Below are positions 48,719-57,402 of a stretch of 64,000 nt of DNA, in pieces. How positions within the stretch are numbered: the first letter of the stretch is position 1; each line of letters opens with the position of its first letter. Below the pieces are notes generated by a model. It was not told the DNA's origin and did not search any database. It was given only the letters and a program-made list of their open reading frames with translations. The DNA comes from Deltaproteobacteria bacterium (GTDB lineage: Bacteria; Desulfobacterota; Syntrophobacteria; BM002). The stretch is from positions 1 through 64,000 of the forward strand of contig JAFDGZ010000007.1 in the NCBI GenBank assembly GCA_019309045.1, written 5' to 3'. The position numbers and the translations under genes are program-made.

Positions 48719-49108
48719 CTAGCACAACTCGTCGAATTCTTCTAACAGCTTGAGAAATTCCTCGGAAGAGCGGTATCGATCAAGTGCCTGCTGATGCTCC
48801 AGCCATGTTCGCCAGACAGCCATCCAGGCATCATTGTACCAGTAGTTCCCGCTTGTCGGCTTGCCATCGCTCCTCTTGAGATAAATCTCATACTCCTGTC
48901 GGCAGCCCGAGCACAGGGGATATGGGCACTGGTTTGCTGTCTTGCTGCCGAATTCCTCTATCTGCACTCCGCACCGTGCACATCTCATGGCGCAACGCGA
49001 ACAATGTAGCACCCTCCTGAGCACCTCTATCTTCTCTTGGCGGCCGGTTCTATCGTCCCCACTCATGGAGTGCTGACGTCTCTTTTCCAGATCTATGATC
49101 TCCGCCAC
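48719..49108 (-). CDS. Cys-rich zinc-ribbon-like protein, unknown function
   Basis: I chose the GTG at 49108 because GGAGGACA lies upstream; the frame stays open to 49144. The 129-residue product has seven Cys in a tight cluster (residues 36, 39, 43, 46, 61, 66, 69: HCSRCAMRCARCG, then CPYPLCSGC), which suggests one or two zinc ribbons. The C-terminal half is helical and acidic (SEEFLKLLEEFDELC). It lies 60 bp after hemA on the same strand and may be cotranscribed with the heme genes. No family is recognised. Confidence 0.7.
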   Translation of the reverse strand: MAEIIDLEKRRQHSMSGDDRTGRQEKIEVLRRVLHCSRCAMRCARCGVQIEEFGSKTANQCPYPLCSGCRQEYEIYLKRSDGKPTSGNYWYNDAWMAVWRTWLEHQQALDRYRSSEEFLKLLEEFDELC

Positions 49109-49168
49109 TCCTGTCCTCCATATGTGTTGAAAACCATGGTGCACGCCAATGTCATTGTTGATTTCACC

Positions 49169-50497
49169 CTAGCACAGCGTTTTCTCCGAATCAAGAGAGA
49201 CTTCATCCTCTTCGAAGGAGGCCGACAGGTCACCGTCGAGGTTGAATATTTTGCGCGCCATATCAATATAGATATCCTTGTGCGTTCGGTGGCTGGTTCG
49301 CTTCAGAAACAAAATAGGATCATGAAGTACCTTGTTGACGATAGCCCGCGTAAGGACTTCGAGAGAATTAATCTGCTCCTGGGACAGGGCGCCAAAGTGA
49401 TGCAGGGTTTTCTGGAGTTCGCACTCCCTGATCTGTTCAGCTTTATTTCTCAGCGACACTATAGTCGGCACCACTTCGAGAGTTCGCAGCCACCCTTCGA
49501 ATTTCAACGCTTCCGCGGCAATGATGTGCTCGGCCCTGCCCGCTTCTTTCAAGCGGTCAGCTTTGTTCAGCTCCACTATGCCCTGTAAATCATCAATATT
49601 GTAGAGATAGACATTGTCAAGATCGTTTATCGCTGGGTCAATGTCTCTTGGCACCGCAATATCTATGAAAAACAACGGTCGGTTGCGCCGCCCCCTCATC
49701 CTGCTCTTTACTTGTTCTGCGGTAAGAATGGGCTCCAGAGAGCCAGTAGAGCTGATAATTATATCTACCCGCTGCAGTTGCTCGACCACTTCCTCGAGTG
49801 CCACAGTGGTTCCGCCAAATCTCCGGGCTAGAGCTAATGCTCTTTCCAGAGTGCGGTTGGCCACCACCACCTGTTCTACTCCATTGGTGAGCAGGTGTTC
49901 TGCCGCCAGTTCCGCCATCTCGCCTGCACCAATGAGCAAGACCTTCTTGCCGGCAAGCTCATTGAATATCTTCTTGGCAAGTTCCACCGCAGCGTAACTT
50001 ATGGAGACCGCACTCCTGCCTATCCTGGTCTCAGTACGCACCTGCTTCGCCACCGAAAAAGACTTGTGAAGGAGCCGGTTGAGGATAACGCCCGTTGTCT
50101 TGGCTGTCACCGCTTCCCTGTATGCCTGTTTCACCTGCCCCAGAATCTGCGGTTCTCCCACCACCATGGAATCGAGGCTGCATGTTACCCGGAAAAGGTG
50201 CTTCACCGCTTCCTGGTCTATGTAAGTGTAGAGATACGGCTTGAGAGCGCCACTGGTCTGACCATAAATATCTGCCAGCAAACCCACCACCGCTGCTGTG
50301 CCTTGATCAAAATTAGGAGTTGTAAAGAGCACTTCCATTCGGTTGCAGGTGGAAAGGTAAAAGGCCTCTTTGATCTGAGGCAGTCTGGCCAGTCCCTGGA
50401 GAGGAGTCTGGCGGTCCAGACAGACAGCGGCGAATTTTTCCCTGATTTCTACAGGTGCCGTTGTGTGATTCAAGCCTATGAGAACGATCCGATCCAT
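49169..50497 (-). CDS. hemA: Glutamyl-tRNA reductase
   Basis: HemA reduces Glu-tRNA(Glu) to glutamate-1-semialdehyde, the first step of tetrapyrrole synthesis by the C5 route. The 442-residue protein has the catalytic segment FYLSTCNRMEVLF with its active-site Cys. The substrate-binding region has VGEPQILGQVKQAY, and the NADPH domain has VLLIGAGEMAELAAEHLL. The C-terminal dimerization helices are intact. It follows a CcsA-type protein and sirC in one cluster, as in many sulfate reducers. Confidence 0.96.
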   Translation of the reverse strand: MDRIVLIGLNHTTAPVEIREKFAAVCLDRQTPLQGLARLPQIKEAFYLSTCNRMEVLFTTPNFDQGTAAVVGLLADIYGQTSGALKPYLYTYIDQEAVKHLFRVTCSLDSMVVGEPQILGQVKQAYREAVTAKTTGVILNRLLHKSFSVAKQVRTETRIGRSAVSISYAAVELAKKIFNELAGKKVLLIGAGEMAELAAEHLLTNGVEQVVVANRTLERALALARRFGGTTVALEEVVEQLQRVDIIISSTGSLEPILTAEQVKSRMRGRRNRPLFFIDIAVPRDIDPAINDLDNVYLYNIDDLQGIVELNKADRLKEAGRAEHIIAAEALKFEGWLRTLEVVPTIVSLRNKAEQIRECELQKTLHHFGALSQEQINSLEVLTRAIVNKVLHDPILFLKRTSHRTHKDIYIDMARKIFNLDGDLSASFEEDEVSLDSEKTLC

Positions 50498-50542
50498 AAC
50501 AATTCCATTATTGCCAGGGGAAGCCAGCCATAATTCCTTGAC

Positions 50543-51373
50543 TCAGTCCACCAGAAAACTGTGATGGCTCTTGAGGCCGAGATTTGCCCCTACAAATGTT
50601 ATCAGAATGGCGCTAAAGCCGACAATAGCCATAATGGCGGCTCTTCTGCCGCGCCAGCCCACAGCCAGACGTTCATGGAGGAGTACTGCATAGATGAGCC
50701 AGGTAATAACCGAGAGAATTTCCTTCGGGTCCCAGTTCCAGTAAGAACGCCAGACCGCTCCGGCATAGACGAATCCAGAGATGAGACCGATCGTTATCAG
50801 AGGAAACCCCAAGGTAACGCAGACGTGGTTCAAAGAATCGAGCAGCTGCAAAGAGGGAAGGCGACGGTAGAGCAGGCCAAATCTTTTTTTCTTTATCTGG
50901 TGTTCTTGCAGCAGGTACATGATGCCGCCGCAGAATGCCAGGGCAAATATGGCATTGCCCACAAACATGGCACTGATGTGCAGAGTCAACCAGAAACTTT
51001 TCAATAATTTACCGCTTGCCACAATGTGCGTGGGAAGAGCGGAGCCTATCAATAGAAAGATCACCGCCAGAGGCGAGACAAAACTACCCAAGATCATAAT
51101 AGAAAAGCGCAATTGAAAGAGAAGATAACTGCCGACAATCGCCCAGGAAAACAGGGAAAATGTTTGTTGGAGCGTGCTCACCGGCATAAGACCTGTTTGA
51201 CTTACGGTCAGAAACAATTCAATAGAATGAACTGCAAATCCAAGCAGCAGAAATATCGTCGCAGCCCGGTGCACCGTGGTCAGCGGTCTGACCACGTAAA
51301 TGAGATAGCCCACAGTGCCTATTGCATAAAGAAGAACAGCAAGAAAAGTCAGGAGGATCACCGAGTTCGTCAC
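50543..51373 (-). CDS. CcsA/HemX-type cytochrome c assembly protein
   Basis: This 276-residue integral membrane protein has about eight TM segments and the Trp-rich heme-binding motif SYWNWDPKEILSVITWLIY, with conserved His residues in flanking loops. That motif defines the CcmC/CcmF/CcsA superfamily that handles heme on the periplasmic side. Next to hemA such proteins are often called HemX. It starts at a GTG overlapping the sirC stop (GTGA) and precedes hemA by 45 bp. Whether it moves heme or modulates HemA is not readable. Confidence 0.85.
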   Translation of the reverse strand: MTNSVILLTFLAVLLYAIGTVGYLIYVVRPLTTVHRAATIFLLLGFAVHSIELFLTVSQTGLMPVSTLQQTFSLFSWAIVGSYLLFQLRFSIMILGSFVSPLAVIFLLIGSALPTHIVASGKLLKSFWLTLHISAMFVGNAIFALAFCGGIMYLLQEHQIKKKRFGLLYRRLPSLQLLDSLNHVCVTLGFPLITIGLISGFVYAGAVWRSYWNWDPKEILSVITWLIYAVLLHERLAVGWRGRRAAIMAIVGFSAILITFVGANLGLKSHHSFLVD

Positions 51374-52032
51374 CAGTCAATCTCCAGCTCTTTGAGCGAG
51401 TATTGCTCTCCCAGGATTGATCTGAGCAGGGCATCGACGCTGCGCCATTCTTTGCGTTTGACAAGCTGCAGGAGTTCAGAGTTCACAAGGTCTTCAAAAG
51501 TCTTCTTGTTGGCGGCCGAATCGCTGCTGACAGCAAGCAGCTTCTGCCTGACCGCTCCCATCAGTTCCAGAAAGAAGCCATATTCCTCACCGAATTTCTC
51601 CTCGAGTTCCAGGCGGATCTTGCGAGCCAGCGCAGGGCTCTGGCCTGCCGTAGACACAGCCAAAGTCAGAGAGCCTCTTTGCACGAAAGCAGGAAGTATA
51701 AAGCTGCAATGTTCAGGAAGGTCCACCACATTGCAGAGAACTCCTCGCTGTTCTGCATCGCGTGCTATTCTCTTGTTGAGATTGTTGTCATTGGTTGCTG
51801 CAATGACAAGCAGGCAACCCTGCAAATGGTGGGACTCGTAGCGGCTGCCCAGAAGCTTCACCTCACCATTGCGTACTCTCTGCTCGAGTTCGGGAACGAG
51901 CTCCGCAGATATCAGGCTGACCCTGGCACCGGCATCCACCAGGGTCTGCACTTTTCTCGCCCCCACCTGTCCGCCACCTACTACCAAACACGAACGGTTC
52001 TCTACTCTGAGAAAAACTGGATAATAGCGCAC
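51370..52032 (-). CDS. Precorrin-2 dehydrogenase / sirohydrochlorin ferrochelatase
   Basis: This protein oxidises precorrin-2 to sirohydrochlorin with NAD and may insert iron to form siroheme. I chose the GTG at 52032 (AGGCGGAAGG upstream; VRYYPVFLRVENR), giving 220 residues; an ATG at 52056 is possible. The NAD-binding loop is CLVVGGGQVGARKVQTL, and the catalytic region is NVVDLPEHCSFILPA with its Asp. The cluster with hemA fits the siroheme-dependent heme route of sulfate reducers; the family is MET8/CysG-N/SirC. Confidence 0.9.
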   Translation of the reverse strand: MRYYPVFLRVENRSCLVVGGGQVGARKVQTLVDAGARVSLISAELVPELEQRVRNGEVKLLGSRYESHHLQGCLLVIAATNDNNLNKRIARDAEQRGVLCNVVDLPEHCSFILPAFVQRGSLTLAVSTAGQSPALARKIRLELEEKFGEEYGFFLELMGAVRQKLLAVSSDSAANKKTFEDLVNSELLQLVKRKEWRSVDALLRSILGEQYSLKELEIDW

Positions 52033-52108
52033 CCTTCCGCCTCTTTCGCAAGTCATTTCAGACTAGCAATTCTATGGCGGCAAATCAAGGAAAGAATCAG
52101 AGTTTACC

Positions 52109-52137
52109 TTGACTGACAACCTTGTTGCCTCTAAAAT
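52109..52137 (+). promoter_or_regulatory. Sigma-70 promoter of plsC
   Basis: TTGACT (52109-52114), 17 bp, then TAAAAT (52132-52137), each 5 of 6 to consensus, lie about 36 bp before the plsC ATG. Confidence 0.65.
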
Positions 52138-52172
52138 AGCATCTCGATTTTTTCCTAAACTTCAGGTAACGA

Positions 52173-52937
52173 ATGCTGCGAACTCTTCTTTTTTACATCT
52201 CACTGATAGTGCTCACCCCAAGTTTGAGTCTCATCACTATTCCCATTGCCTTTGTGACCAAAAGTGGCCGAATACCCCATCTCATTGCCAGATTCTGGAG
52301 CCGCTGTCTCCTCCTGGCCAGCGGCATACGGCTAGAAGTCGAGGGGCTGGAAAACATTGATCCGCAGCAATCTTATGTATTTGCAGCGAATCATCAGAGT
52401 CAATTTGACATTTTCGCCCTGCTGGTCTCCTTGCCGGTGCAATTCAGATGGCTTGCCAAGGCAGAGCTGTTCCGCATCCCGATCTTTGGCAGCGCCATGA
52501 AGGGAGCAGGCTACATACCAATCGACCGCAGTGACCGCAAGGCCGCTTTCAAGAGTATTGATGTTGCGGCAGCTCAGGTGCGCCGCGGAACTTCCATTGT
52601 GATATTCCCGGAGGGCACGCGGAGCGTGGACGGTAAGCTCAGGTCCTTCAAGAAGGGGGGATTTTTCCTGGCAATCAAATCGAAGCGTCCCATCGTACCC
52701 ATCAGTATAAGCGGCAGCCACAAGATACTGGCCAAGGGCAGTTTTCGGGTCCACAGCGGCACCATTACCATCAAAATAGGCAAACCTATTGCCACCGCAT
52801 CTCTCAACCCGCAGGACAGGGAATGGCTCATACCAGAGATCCGCCGGCGCATCCAGGAAAATCTTCCGCTAGATGAACAGGGAGAGCCAGAACCACCAGT
52901 CGAAGTGCAACCAGAAGCAGCCCCAGAGACCACATGA
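52173..52937 (+). CDS. plsC: 1-acyl-sn-glycerol-3-phosphate acyltransferase
   Basis: PlsC adds the second acyl chain to lysophosphatidic acid at the inner membrane. The 254-residue protein has an N-terminal hydrophobic segment (LRTLLFYISLIVLTPSLSLI), the catalytic HX4D motif ANHQSQFDIFALL, and the glycerophosphate motif FPEGTRSVDGKLRSFKKGG. The C-terminal 20 residues are Pro/Glu-rich. It is monocistronic in view. Confidence 0.92.
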   Translation: MLRTLLFYISLIVLTPSLSLITIPIAFVTKSGRIPHLIARFWSRCLLLASGIRLEVEGLENIDPQQSYVFAANHQSQFDIFALLVSLPVQFRWLAKAELFRIPIFGSAMKGAGYIPIDRSDRKAAFKSIDVAAAQVRRGTSIVIFPEGTRSVDGKLRSFKKGGFFLAIKSKRPIVPISISGSHKILAKGSFRVHSGTITIKIGKPIATASLNPQDREWLIPEIRRRIQENLPLDEQGEPEPPVEVQPEAAPETT

Positions 52938-53024
52938 AGGCAGGAAAAAACGAAGCTAGGAGCGACAAGAACCATACTTTTCGGCGGTTTCGTCGAGATC
53001 GGCATGATTATAATGATCTTGAAG

Positions 53025-53053
53025 TTGACACCCCCTGCCGCCTTTAGTATGTA
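53025..53053 (+). promoter_or_regulatory. Candidate promoter of ftsK
   Basis: A perfect TTGACA (53025-53030), 17 bp, then TATGTA (53048-53053) lie about 125 bp before ftsK. The -10 is weak. Confidence 0.35.
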
Positions 53054-53178
53054 GGAAAGCCACAGGGCAGTGTTCTTTCCAAAAACATGTATGGCCTGAG
53101 GTTCCTGTCCAGACTACTGTCTGGCATCCAGCAAATCTTGCCCGGAACAGGGCGGCAGCGCCTGCATGGAGTGTGGCC

Positions 53179-55347
53179 ATGAAGAAGCAAGATTCAGGTG
53201 TTCGACGGGTGGGCAAAGAAATTGCCGCCCTCTGCCTGTTGGCTCTCGCCCTGTTGTTTATTCTGAGTCTAGTAAGCTACGACAGCGGCGACCCCACTTT
53301 GCTTACCAGCTCCGGCAACCAGCAAGCGGTGCACAACAGCGTGGGTATTGTCGGAGCCAATCTGGCAGCTCTGCTCCTGGTGGCAGTGGGGATCAGCGCT
53401 TACTGGCTGCCATTGTTTCTAGTGCTGGCGGCCATAGGACTGCTGCGCAAACAACCATGGTCGCATCCCATACTTTTCACCGTAGGCAGCCTGCTTCTCA
53501 TTATCGGTACCAGCGGTTTGGCGGCGCTCCATTGGCCAGTGTTGCGGCTCTGGCATGAGGTATTGCCAGGAAGCGGCGGCATGGTTGGCTTGCTGCTCAA
53601 GTCTTCTCTGCTCTATTATTTCAAACCGGCAGGCGCTTATCTTCTGTTGTGTTTTCTGGTGGCGGCATCCCTGCTCATGGTTACTTCTCTGTCTTTGAGG
53701 CGGCTGGGTCAGTTGTCGCTGGCCGCTCTCCAGGCTGCCACAAGCCTGTTGAGAACTGCCTCGAAAAGGCCTAGAGCACAGCGAAAGCGGCCACGAGCAC
53801 CCAAGCGAGAACCCGCCATTGTCAAAGTAGAAGACAAGCCTAAACCTGTTGAACCACCGCAGCAGGAACAGTTCAACTTTATGGCCGAACAGGGCGAGTT
53901 CCGACTTCCCAGCATTGCCCTATTGGACAAGATTGACGAAGAAGCTGTAACACCGGACCACGGCAGCCTCTTGATGAACTCCAGGATACTGGAAAAGAAA
54001 CTCTCAGACTTCGGTGTAGATGGCAAAGTAACGGAGGTCTGTCCGGGTCCGGTAATCACCATGTATGAATTCGAGCCAGCCCCCGGTGTGAAAATCAGCA
54101 AAATAGTGGGGCTCTCCGATGACCTGGCAATGGCCCTGCGGGCACCGAGCATCCGTGTCGTTGCCCCCATCCCGGGAAAAGGCACTCTCGGCATAGAGAT
54201 CCCCAATCTGAGCAGGGTGCCGGTGAGCATTCGTGAGGTTGTGGTAAGCCGCGAATTCAGTGAAGCCAAAGGAAAACTGGTAATAGCCCTTGGCAAAGAT
54301 ATTACCGGCAACCCGGTGGTGACCAATCTGGCCAGGATGCCGCACTTGCTCATTGCCGGCGCCACTGGTACGGGCAAGAGTGTCTGTCTCAATGCCATCA
54401 TAGTGAGTTTACTCTACAGGGCAACGCCTGACGATGTGCGGCTTCTTCTCATTGATCCAAAGAGGATCGAGCTTTCTTCATACGAGGGTATTCCCCACTT
54501 ACTCCACCCGGTGGTTACTGATCCCAAGAAGGCAAACATTGCTCTCAAGTGGGCTGTGGGCGAAATGGAAAGGCGCTACGAACTGCTCAAGCTCAAAGGA
54601 GTGCGCAGTATCCAAAGATACAATCAGCTGGTGGAAAGGGAACAGCGGCGGCGCTACAAAGCCCTGGGGCGAGCGCTGCGCGACCAGCCCGATGAACAGG
54701 AGGCTGAAATACTTCCCTATCTGGTCCTCATTATTGATGAGCTCGCCGATCTCATGATGATTGCCTCGCGCGAGGTTGAAGAGTCCATCATTCGCCTGGC
54801 CCAGATGGCCCGAGCCGCCGGCATACACCTTATTCTTGCCACCCAACGTCCGTCGGTGGATGTGTTGACGGGAATAATCAAAGCAAATATACCGGCCAGG
54901 ATTTCTTTCCAGGTTTCCTCTCGCACCGATTCGCGCACCATCCTGGATGCCAATGGCGCCGAATCACTCCTGGGGGCCGGCGATATGCTCTTGCTGCCTC
55001 CCGGAACTGCAAAACTGCAGCGTATCCACGGAGCCTATGTGTCTGAGCCCGAGGTGAGGAGGATTACTGACTTCTTGCGAAAACAACGGAAGCCTGACTA
55101 CGATGATTCTATTCTGGAATATCGAGAAGATTATCAAAATGGACCAGAGGAAGAGGACCGTGATGAGAAATATGAAGAGGCAGTGCAGCTGGTTTTAAAA
55201 ACCCGGCAGGCCTCCATCTCTATGATCCAGAGGCGTTTGCGAGTTGGCTACAACCGGGCCGCCCGCATGATCGAAATGATGGAGCGAGAAGGACTGGTAT
55301 CCCCCCCAGACGGCAGTAAACCCCGCGAAGTCTTGCCACCGGGTTGA
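53179..55347 (+). CDS. ftsK: DNA translocase FtsK
   Basis: FtsK pumps chromosome ends apart at the division septum. I chose the ATG at 53179 (GGAG upstream), giving 722 residues; a GTG two codons earlier is also possible. Four TM segments fill the first ~170 residues. A short basic linker (RPRAQRKRPRAPKR) leads to the alpha/beta motor. Motor motifs are LIAGATGTGKSVCLNAI (Walker A), LLIDPKRIELSSYEGIPHL and LVLIIDELADLMM (Walker B). The C-terminal gamma winged helix is present (ASISMIQRRLRVGYNRAARM). The linker is short, as in many non-enteric FtsK/SpoIIIE proteins. lolA follows 42 bp downstream. Confidence 0.95.
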   Translation: MKKQDSGVRRVGKEIAALCLLALALLFILSLVSYDSGDPTLLTSSGNQQAVHNSVGIVGANLAALLLVAVGISAYWLPLFLVLAAIGLLRKQPWSHPILFTVGSLLLIIGTSGLAALHWPVLRLWHEVLPGSGGMVGLLLKSSLLYYFKPAGAYLLLCFLVAASLLMVTSLSLRRLGQLSLAALQAATSLLRTASKRPRAQRKRPRAPKREPAIVKVEDKPKPVEPPQQEQFNFMAEQGEFRLPSIALLDKIDEEAVTPDHGSLLMNSRILEKKLSDFGVDGKVTEVCPGPVITMYEFEPAPGVKISKIVGLSDDLAMALRAPSIRVVAPIPGKGTLGIEIPNLSRVPVSIREVVVSREFSEAKGKLVIALGKDITGNPVVTNLARMPHLLIAGATGTGKSVCLNAIIVSLLYRATPDDVRLLLIDPKRIELSSYEGIPHLLHPVVTDPKKANIALKWAVGEMERRYELLKLKGVRSIQRYNQLVEREQRRRYKALGRALRDQPDEQEAEILPYLVLIIDELADLMMIASREVEESIIRLAQMARAAGIHLILATQRPSVDVLTGIIKANIPARISFQVSSRTDSRTILDANGAESLLGAGDMLLLPPGTAKLQRIHGAYVSEPEVRRITDFLRKQRKPDYDDSILEYREDYQNGPEEEDRDEKYEEAVQLVLKTRQASISMIQRRLRVGYNRAARMIEMMEREGLVSPPDGSKPREVLPPG

Positions 55348-55389
55348 TCTGCTTTGCCACAGCCTTGTTCTACGCATGGGATTCGACAA

Positions 55390-56094
55390 ATGAAGTGTAC
55401 AAAGAGCTCCACTTCAGCCAACTTTCTCTGGGGCATTGTTCTATGGCTGCTTTTCTTTTTGTTGCCCAGTGGGTCTGTAGCAGCCAGATCGGCCGCCGAA
55501 ATCGTCGCTGCTGTTCAGAGCCGATACCAGAGCATTGCCTCCCTGCAAGCCGATTTTGTCCAGGAGACCAGATCGAGCGCCACCAGCCTGGGCACTACGG
55601 CACGAGGGCGATTCTATTTCATGAAGCCTCGGTCGATGCGCTGGCAATACCAGGAACCGGAACAGTGGTTTCTGGTGGTGGGTGACCATACCTGGCATTA
55701 TGTTCCCGAAGACGGCTCCATCTATGAGCGCCTTATTCGTTCTCCTGTGCTGCTCAACTTCTTTTCCGGCTTCGACAAAGTGGCTGAGACCTTTCACATA
55801 TCGCTGCTCCCTCAGGCAAGCAACGGCAACTACTATGTGCTGGAACTGCGGCCATCCAGAAAAGATCTTCCGGTATCGCTGGTGAAAACCTGGATCGACC
55901 CCAACTCCTACTTGATCATGCGGATACATACAGAGGACCATCTGGGAAACAACAATGATATGACTTTCAGCAACATCAAATTGAACAACCTCACCGACCC
56001 CTCTCTATTCACTCTGCGTATTCCCCCTGGAGTCCAACTTGTACACGAAGAAGCTGGACCTAGTCCAGAAAAGAAGGCCCTTCCCGACAACTGA
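55390..56094 (+). CDS. lolA: Outer-membrane lipoprotein carrier protein LolA
   Basis: LolA ferries lipoproteins across the periplasm to the outer membrane. I chose the ATG at 55390 (MKCTKSSTSANFLWG), giving 234 residues with a signal peptide to about residue 32 (LFFLLPSGSVAA). The mature fold shows LADFVQETRS-type sequence (LQADFVQETRSSATSL), GRFYFMKPRSMRWQYQEPE and the C-terminal KLNNLTDPSLFTLRIPPGV. Location after ftsK is common. Codon usage matches its neighbours. Confidence 0.9.
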   Translation: MKCTKSSTSANFLWGIVLWLLFFLLPSGSVAARSAAEIVAAVQSRYQSIASLQADFVQETRSSATSLGTTARGRFYFMKPRSMRWQYQEPEQWFLVVGDHTWHYVPEDGSIYERLIRSPVLLNFFSGFDKVAETFHISLLPQASNGNYYVLELRPSRKDLPVSLVKTWIDPNSYLIMRIHTEDHLGNNNDMTFSNIKLNNLTDPSLFTLRIPPGVQLVHEEAGPSPEKKALPDN

Positions 56095-56197
56095 GAATGT
56101 GCTGAACTATTTGTTGCACAACCTTGAATAGCTCCACATCAGCCGACAGCCCAGACTGCAGTGTTTACAGGACCAGGCCAGTTCAGTCCTCTTCAAC

Positions 56198-56226
56198 TTG
56201 ACAGTCTGTTCGCCAGGGCCTAGAAT
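56198..56226 (+). promoter_or_regulatory. Sigma-70 promoter upstream of the folded leader
   Basis: A perfect TTGACA (56198-56203), exactly 17 bp, then TAGAAT (56221-56226). A transcript starting near 56233 would carry a leader of about 150 nt before the next ATG at 56381. Confidence 0.75.
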
Positions 56227-56263
56227 TGAAAGCAGATCGGCAACGTAGATTTTGTTGTACTCT

Positions 56264-56363
56264 CCTGACTCTGGCTGGTGGCAAACTCCTGATGCGTCTG
56301 CCTGAGAGAACCTGGATCTCCGAGTAGCTCCAGGCTGGTGTGTAGGAGTTTGCCATAGTCAGG
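56264..56363 (+). promoter_or_regulatory. Strongly structured 5' leader
   Basis: Nested perfect inverted repeats lie between the promoter and the gene at 56381: CCTGACT/AGTCAGG (56264-56270 with 56357-56363), GGCAAACTCCT/AGGAGTTTGCC (56280-56290 with 56344-56354) and CCTGGA/TCCAGG (56311-56316 with 56329-56334). Large asymmetric internal loops separate them. The ribosome site GGAAGG (56366-56371) abuts the base of the structure. It may be a cis-regulatory RNA or a palindromic repeat. Confidence 0.6.
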
Positions 56364-56380
56364 ACGGAAGGCAATTACGG

Positions 56381-56809
56381 ATGGACACAGAAAAATTCTT
56401 GCAGAAGGTGGCTGAATGGCTTTCAGACCCCAAGCGGCGTGAGTTGCTGGGAAATATTTTCTACCTTGCCCTTCCCTTGCTCTTTATTCTATTCATACGC
56501 AAACGCAAGCGTCCTGCGGCAGGCAAACCAGAAGCAGCCGTATTGAAACCGAAGATTCGGCCCCTAGGAGAATCTGCCAGTTTCACCCCAGAAACTCTCA
56601 AGGAAACAATGGCCAGAGAACGGAAAAAAATTGATCGAGAATTGCAAGAACTATTTGGCCGCAAGGAGCGCCTCCTGAAGAAGGCAAGGGACGATCAGGC
56701 AGTCCGTAGTCGCAGCACGCAAAGGGTTCCTCCAAAACAACCCCCCAGAGCACAGGGGCAGGAATTATTCGGTGAAGAACTGCTCAGATTTCTTGGCCGG
56801 CGTAAATAA
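56381..56809 (+). CDS. Small single-pass membrane protein, unknown function
   Basis: This 142-residue protein has a short cytoplasmic or periplasmic N-terminus (MDTEKFLQKVAEWLSDPKRR), one TM (NIFYLALPLLFILFIRKRKR), and a long basic, charged tail with a coiled segment (RERKKIDRELQELFGRKERLL). It is transcribed from the promoter at 56198 behind the folded leader. I do not recognise a family. No membrane-protein partner is adjacent. Confidence 0.65.
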   Translation: MDTEKFLQKVAEWLSDPKRRELLGNIFYLALPLLFILFIRKRKRPAAGKPEAAVLKPKIRPLGESASFTPETLKETMARERKKIDRELQELFGRKERLLKKARDDQAVRSRSTQRVPPKQPPRAQGQELFGEELLRFLGRRK

Positions 56810-57289
56810 CAAACATGAACTGATTAATTTGAACATCTTTCCCTGGAGCGGCCGAATGCCCGGCCACTCCATACCCTGAGCCACGGGCACAGAACCACAA
56901 CAGCTGCTGACTCTCCTGGCCAGCGTCTGCGAAAGGGCCTCGAGCTCCTGCCAATCCGCCGACAAGTCCCCCCCAGGGACCAGAGCATCTCCGGATTCAA
57001 CACTGGTTGACAATTTACTGTTTGCCTCTCTGGTAGCTGTGTACAGCCTTGGCGCCCCAGCCTGGTGCTCCAACCGGTAGACAATTACTGCCATAGCAGA
57101 CTTTGCTCATTGCCGTCAAAACAGAAGCCTGGGGATCGAAAGAGACATACTGGCAATCTTCGGGTGGATGACAGCTTGAGGCAAAGATGCTGCTGGTACT
57201 ATTTTGCCAGTCTGTCTAATGAAATATTGATTGGACATTCTTGAGGCCTTTTTTCAATGGGATGCCAGCATAACAGCGACGAACTCGGC

Positions 57290-57310
57290 AACTTGTTGGC
57301 AAGTTTTTTT
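57290..57310 (+). terminator. Weak candidate intrinsic terminator
   Basis: AACTTG-TTGG-CAAGTT followed by five T's. The stem is only 6 bp and AT-rich, so the call is tentative. Confidence 0.3.
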
Positions 57311-57313
57311 AAA

Positions 57314-57343
57314 TTGATTCAAAAAAAAGATATGTGTTAAACT
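57314..57343 (+). promoter_or_regulatory. Sigma-70-type promoter of the MBL-pgeF-pyrK genes
   Basis: TTGATT (57314-57319), 18 bp, then TAAACT (57338-57343), about 60 bp before the gene at 57403. Confidence 0.5.
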
Positions 57344-57402
57344 ACCACGGTTTTTAATTGTGAAGTGCGGCAGCAAGGTTCCTTGTTGTTTGCGGAGCGC
57401 AG

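Larger units (their letters stand above)
56810..57402. other. Gene-free stretch before the MBL-fold gene
   Basis: It contains a GC-rich hairpin without a T-run (56844-56871, GGCC arms), a weak AACTTG-TTGG-CAAGTT hairpin followed by T's (57290-57310), and a promoter at 57314-57343. A minus-strand frame at 56765-57094 is unsupported. Confidence 0.5.

Noticed and set aside
56765-57094. 109-codon minus-strand frame
   Set aside because: No ribosome site at its ATG, it overlaps the 3' end of the gene at 56381-56809, and it has no recognised motif.
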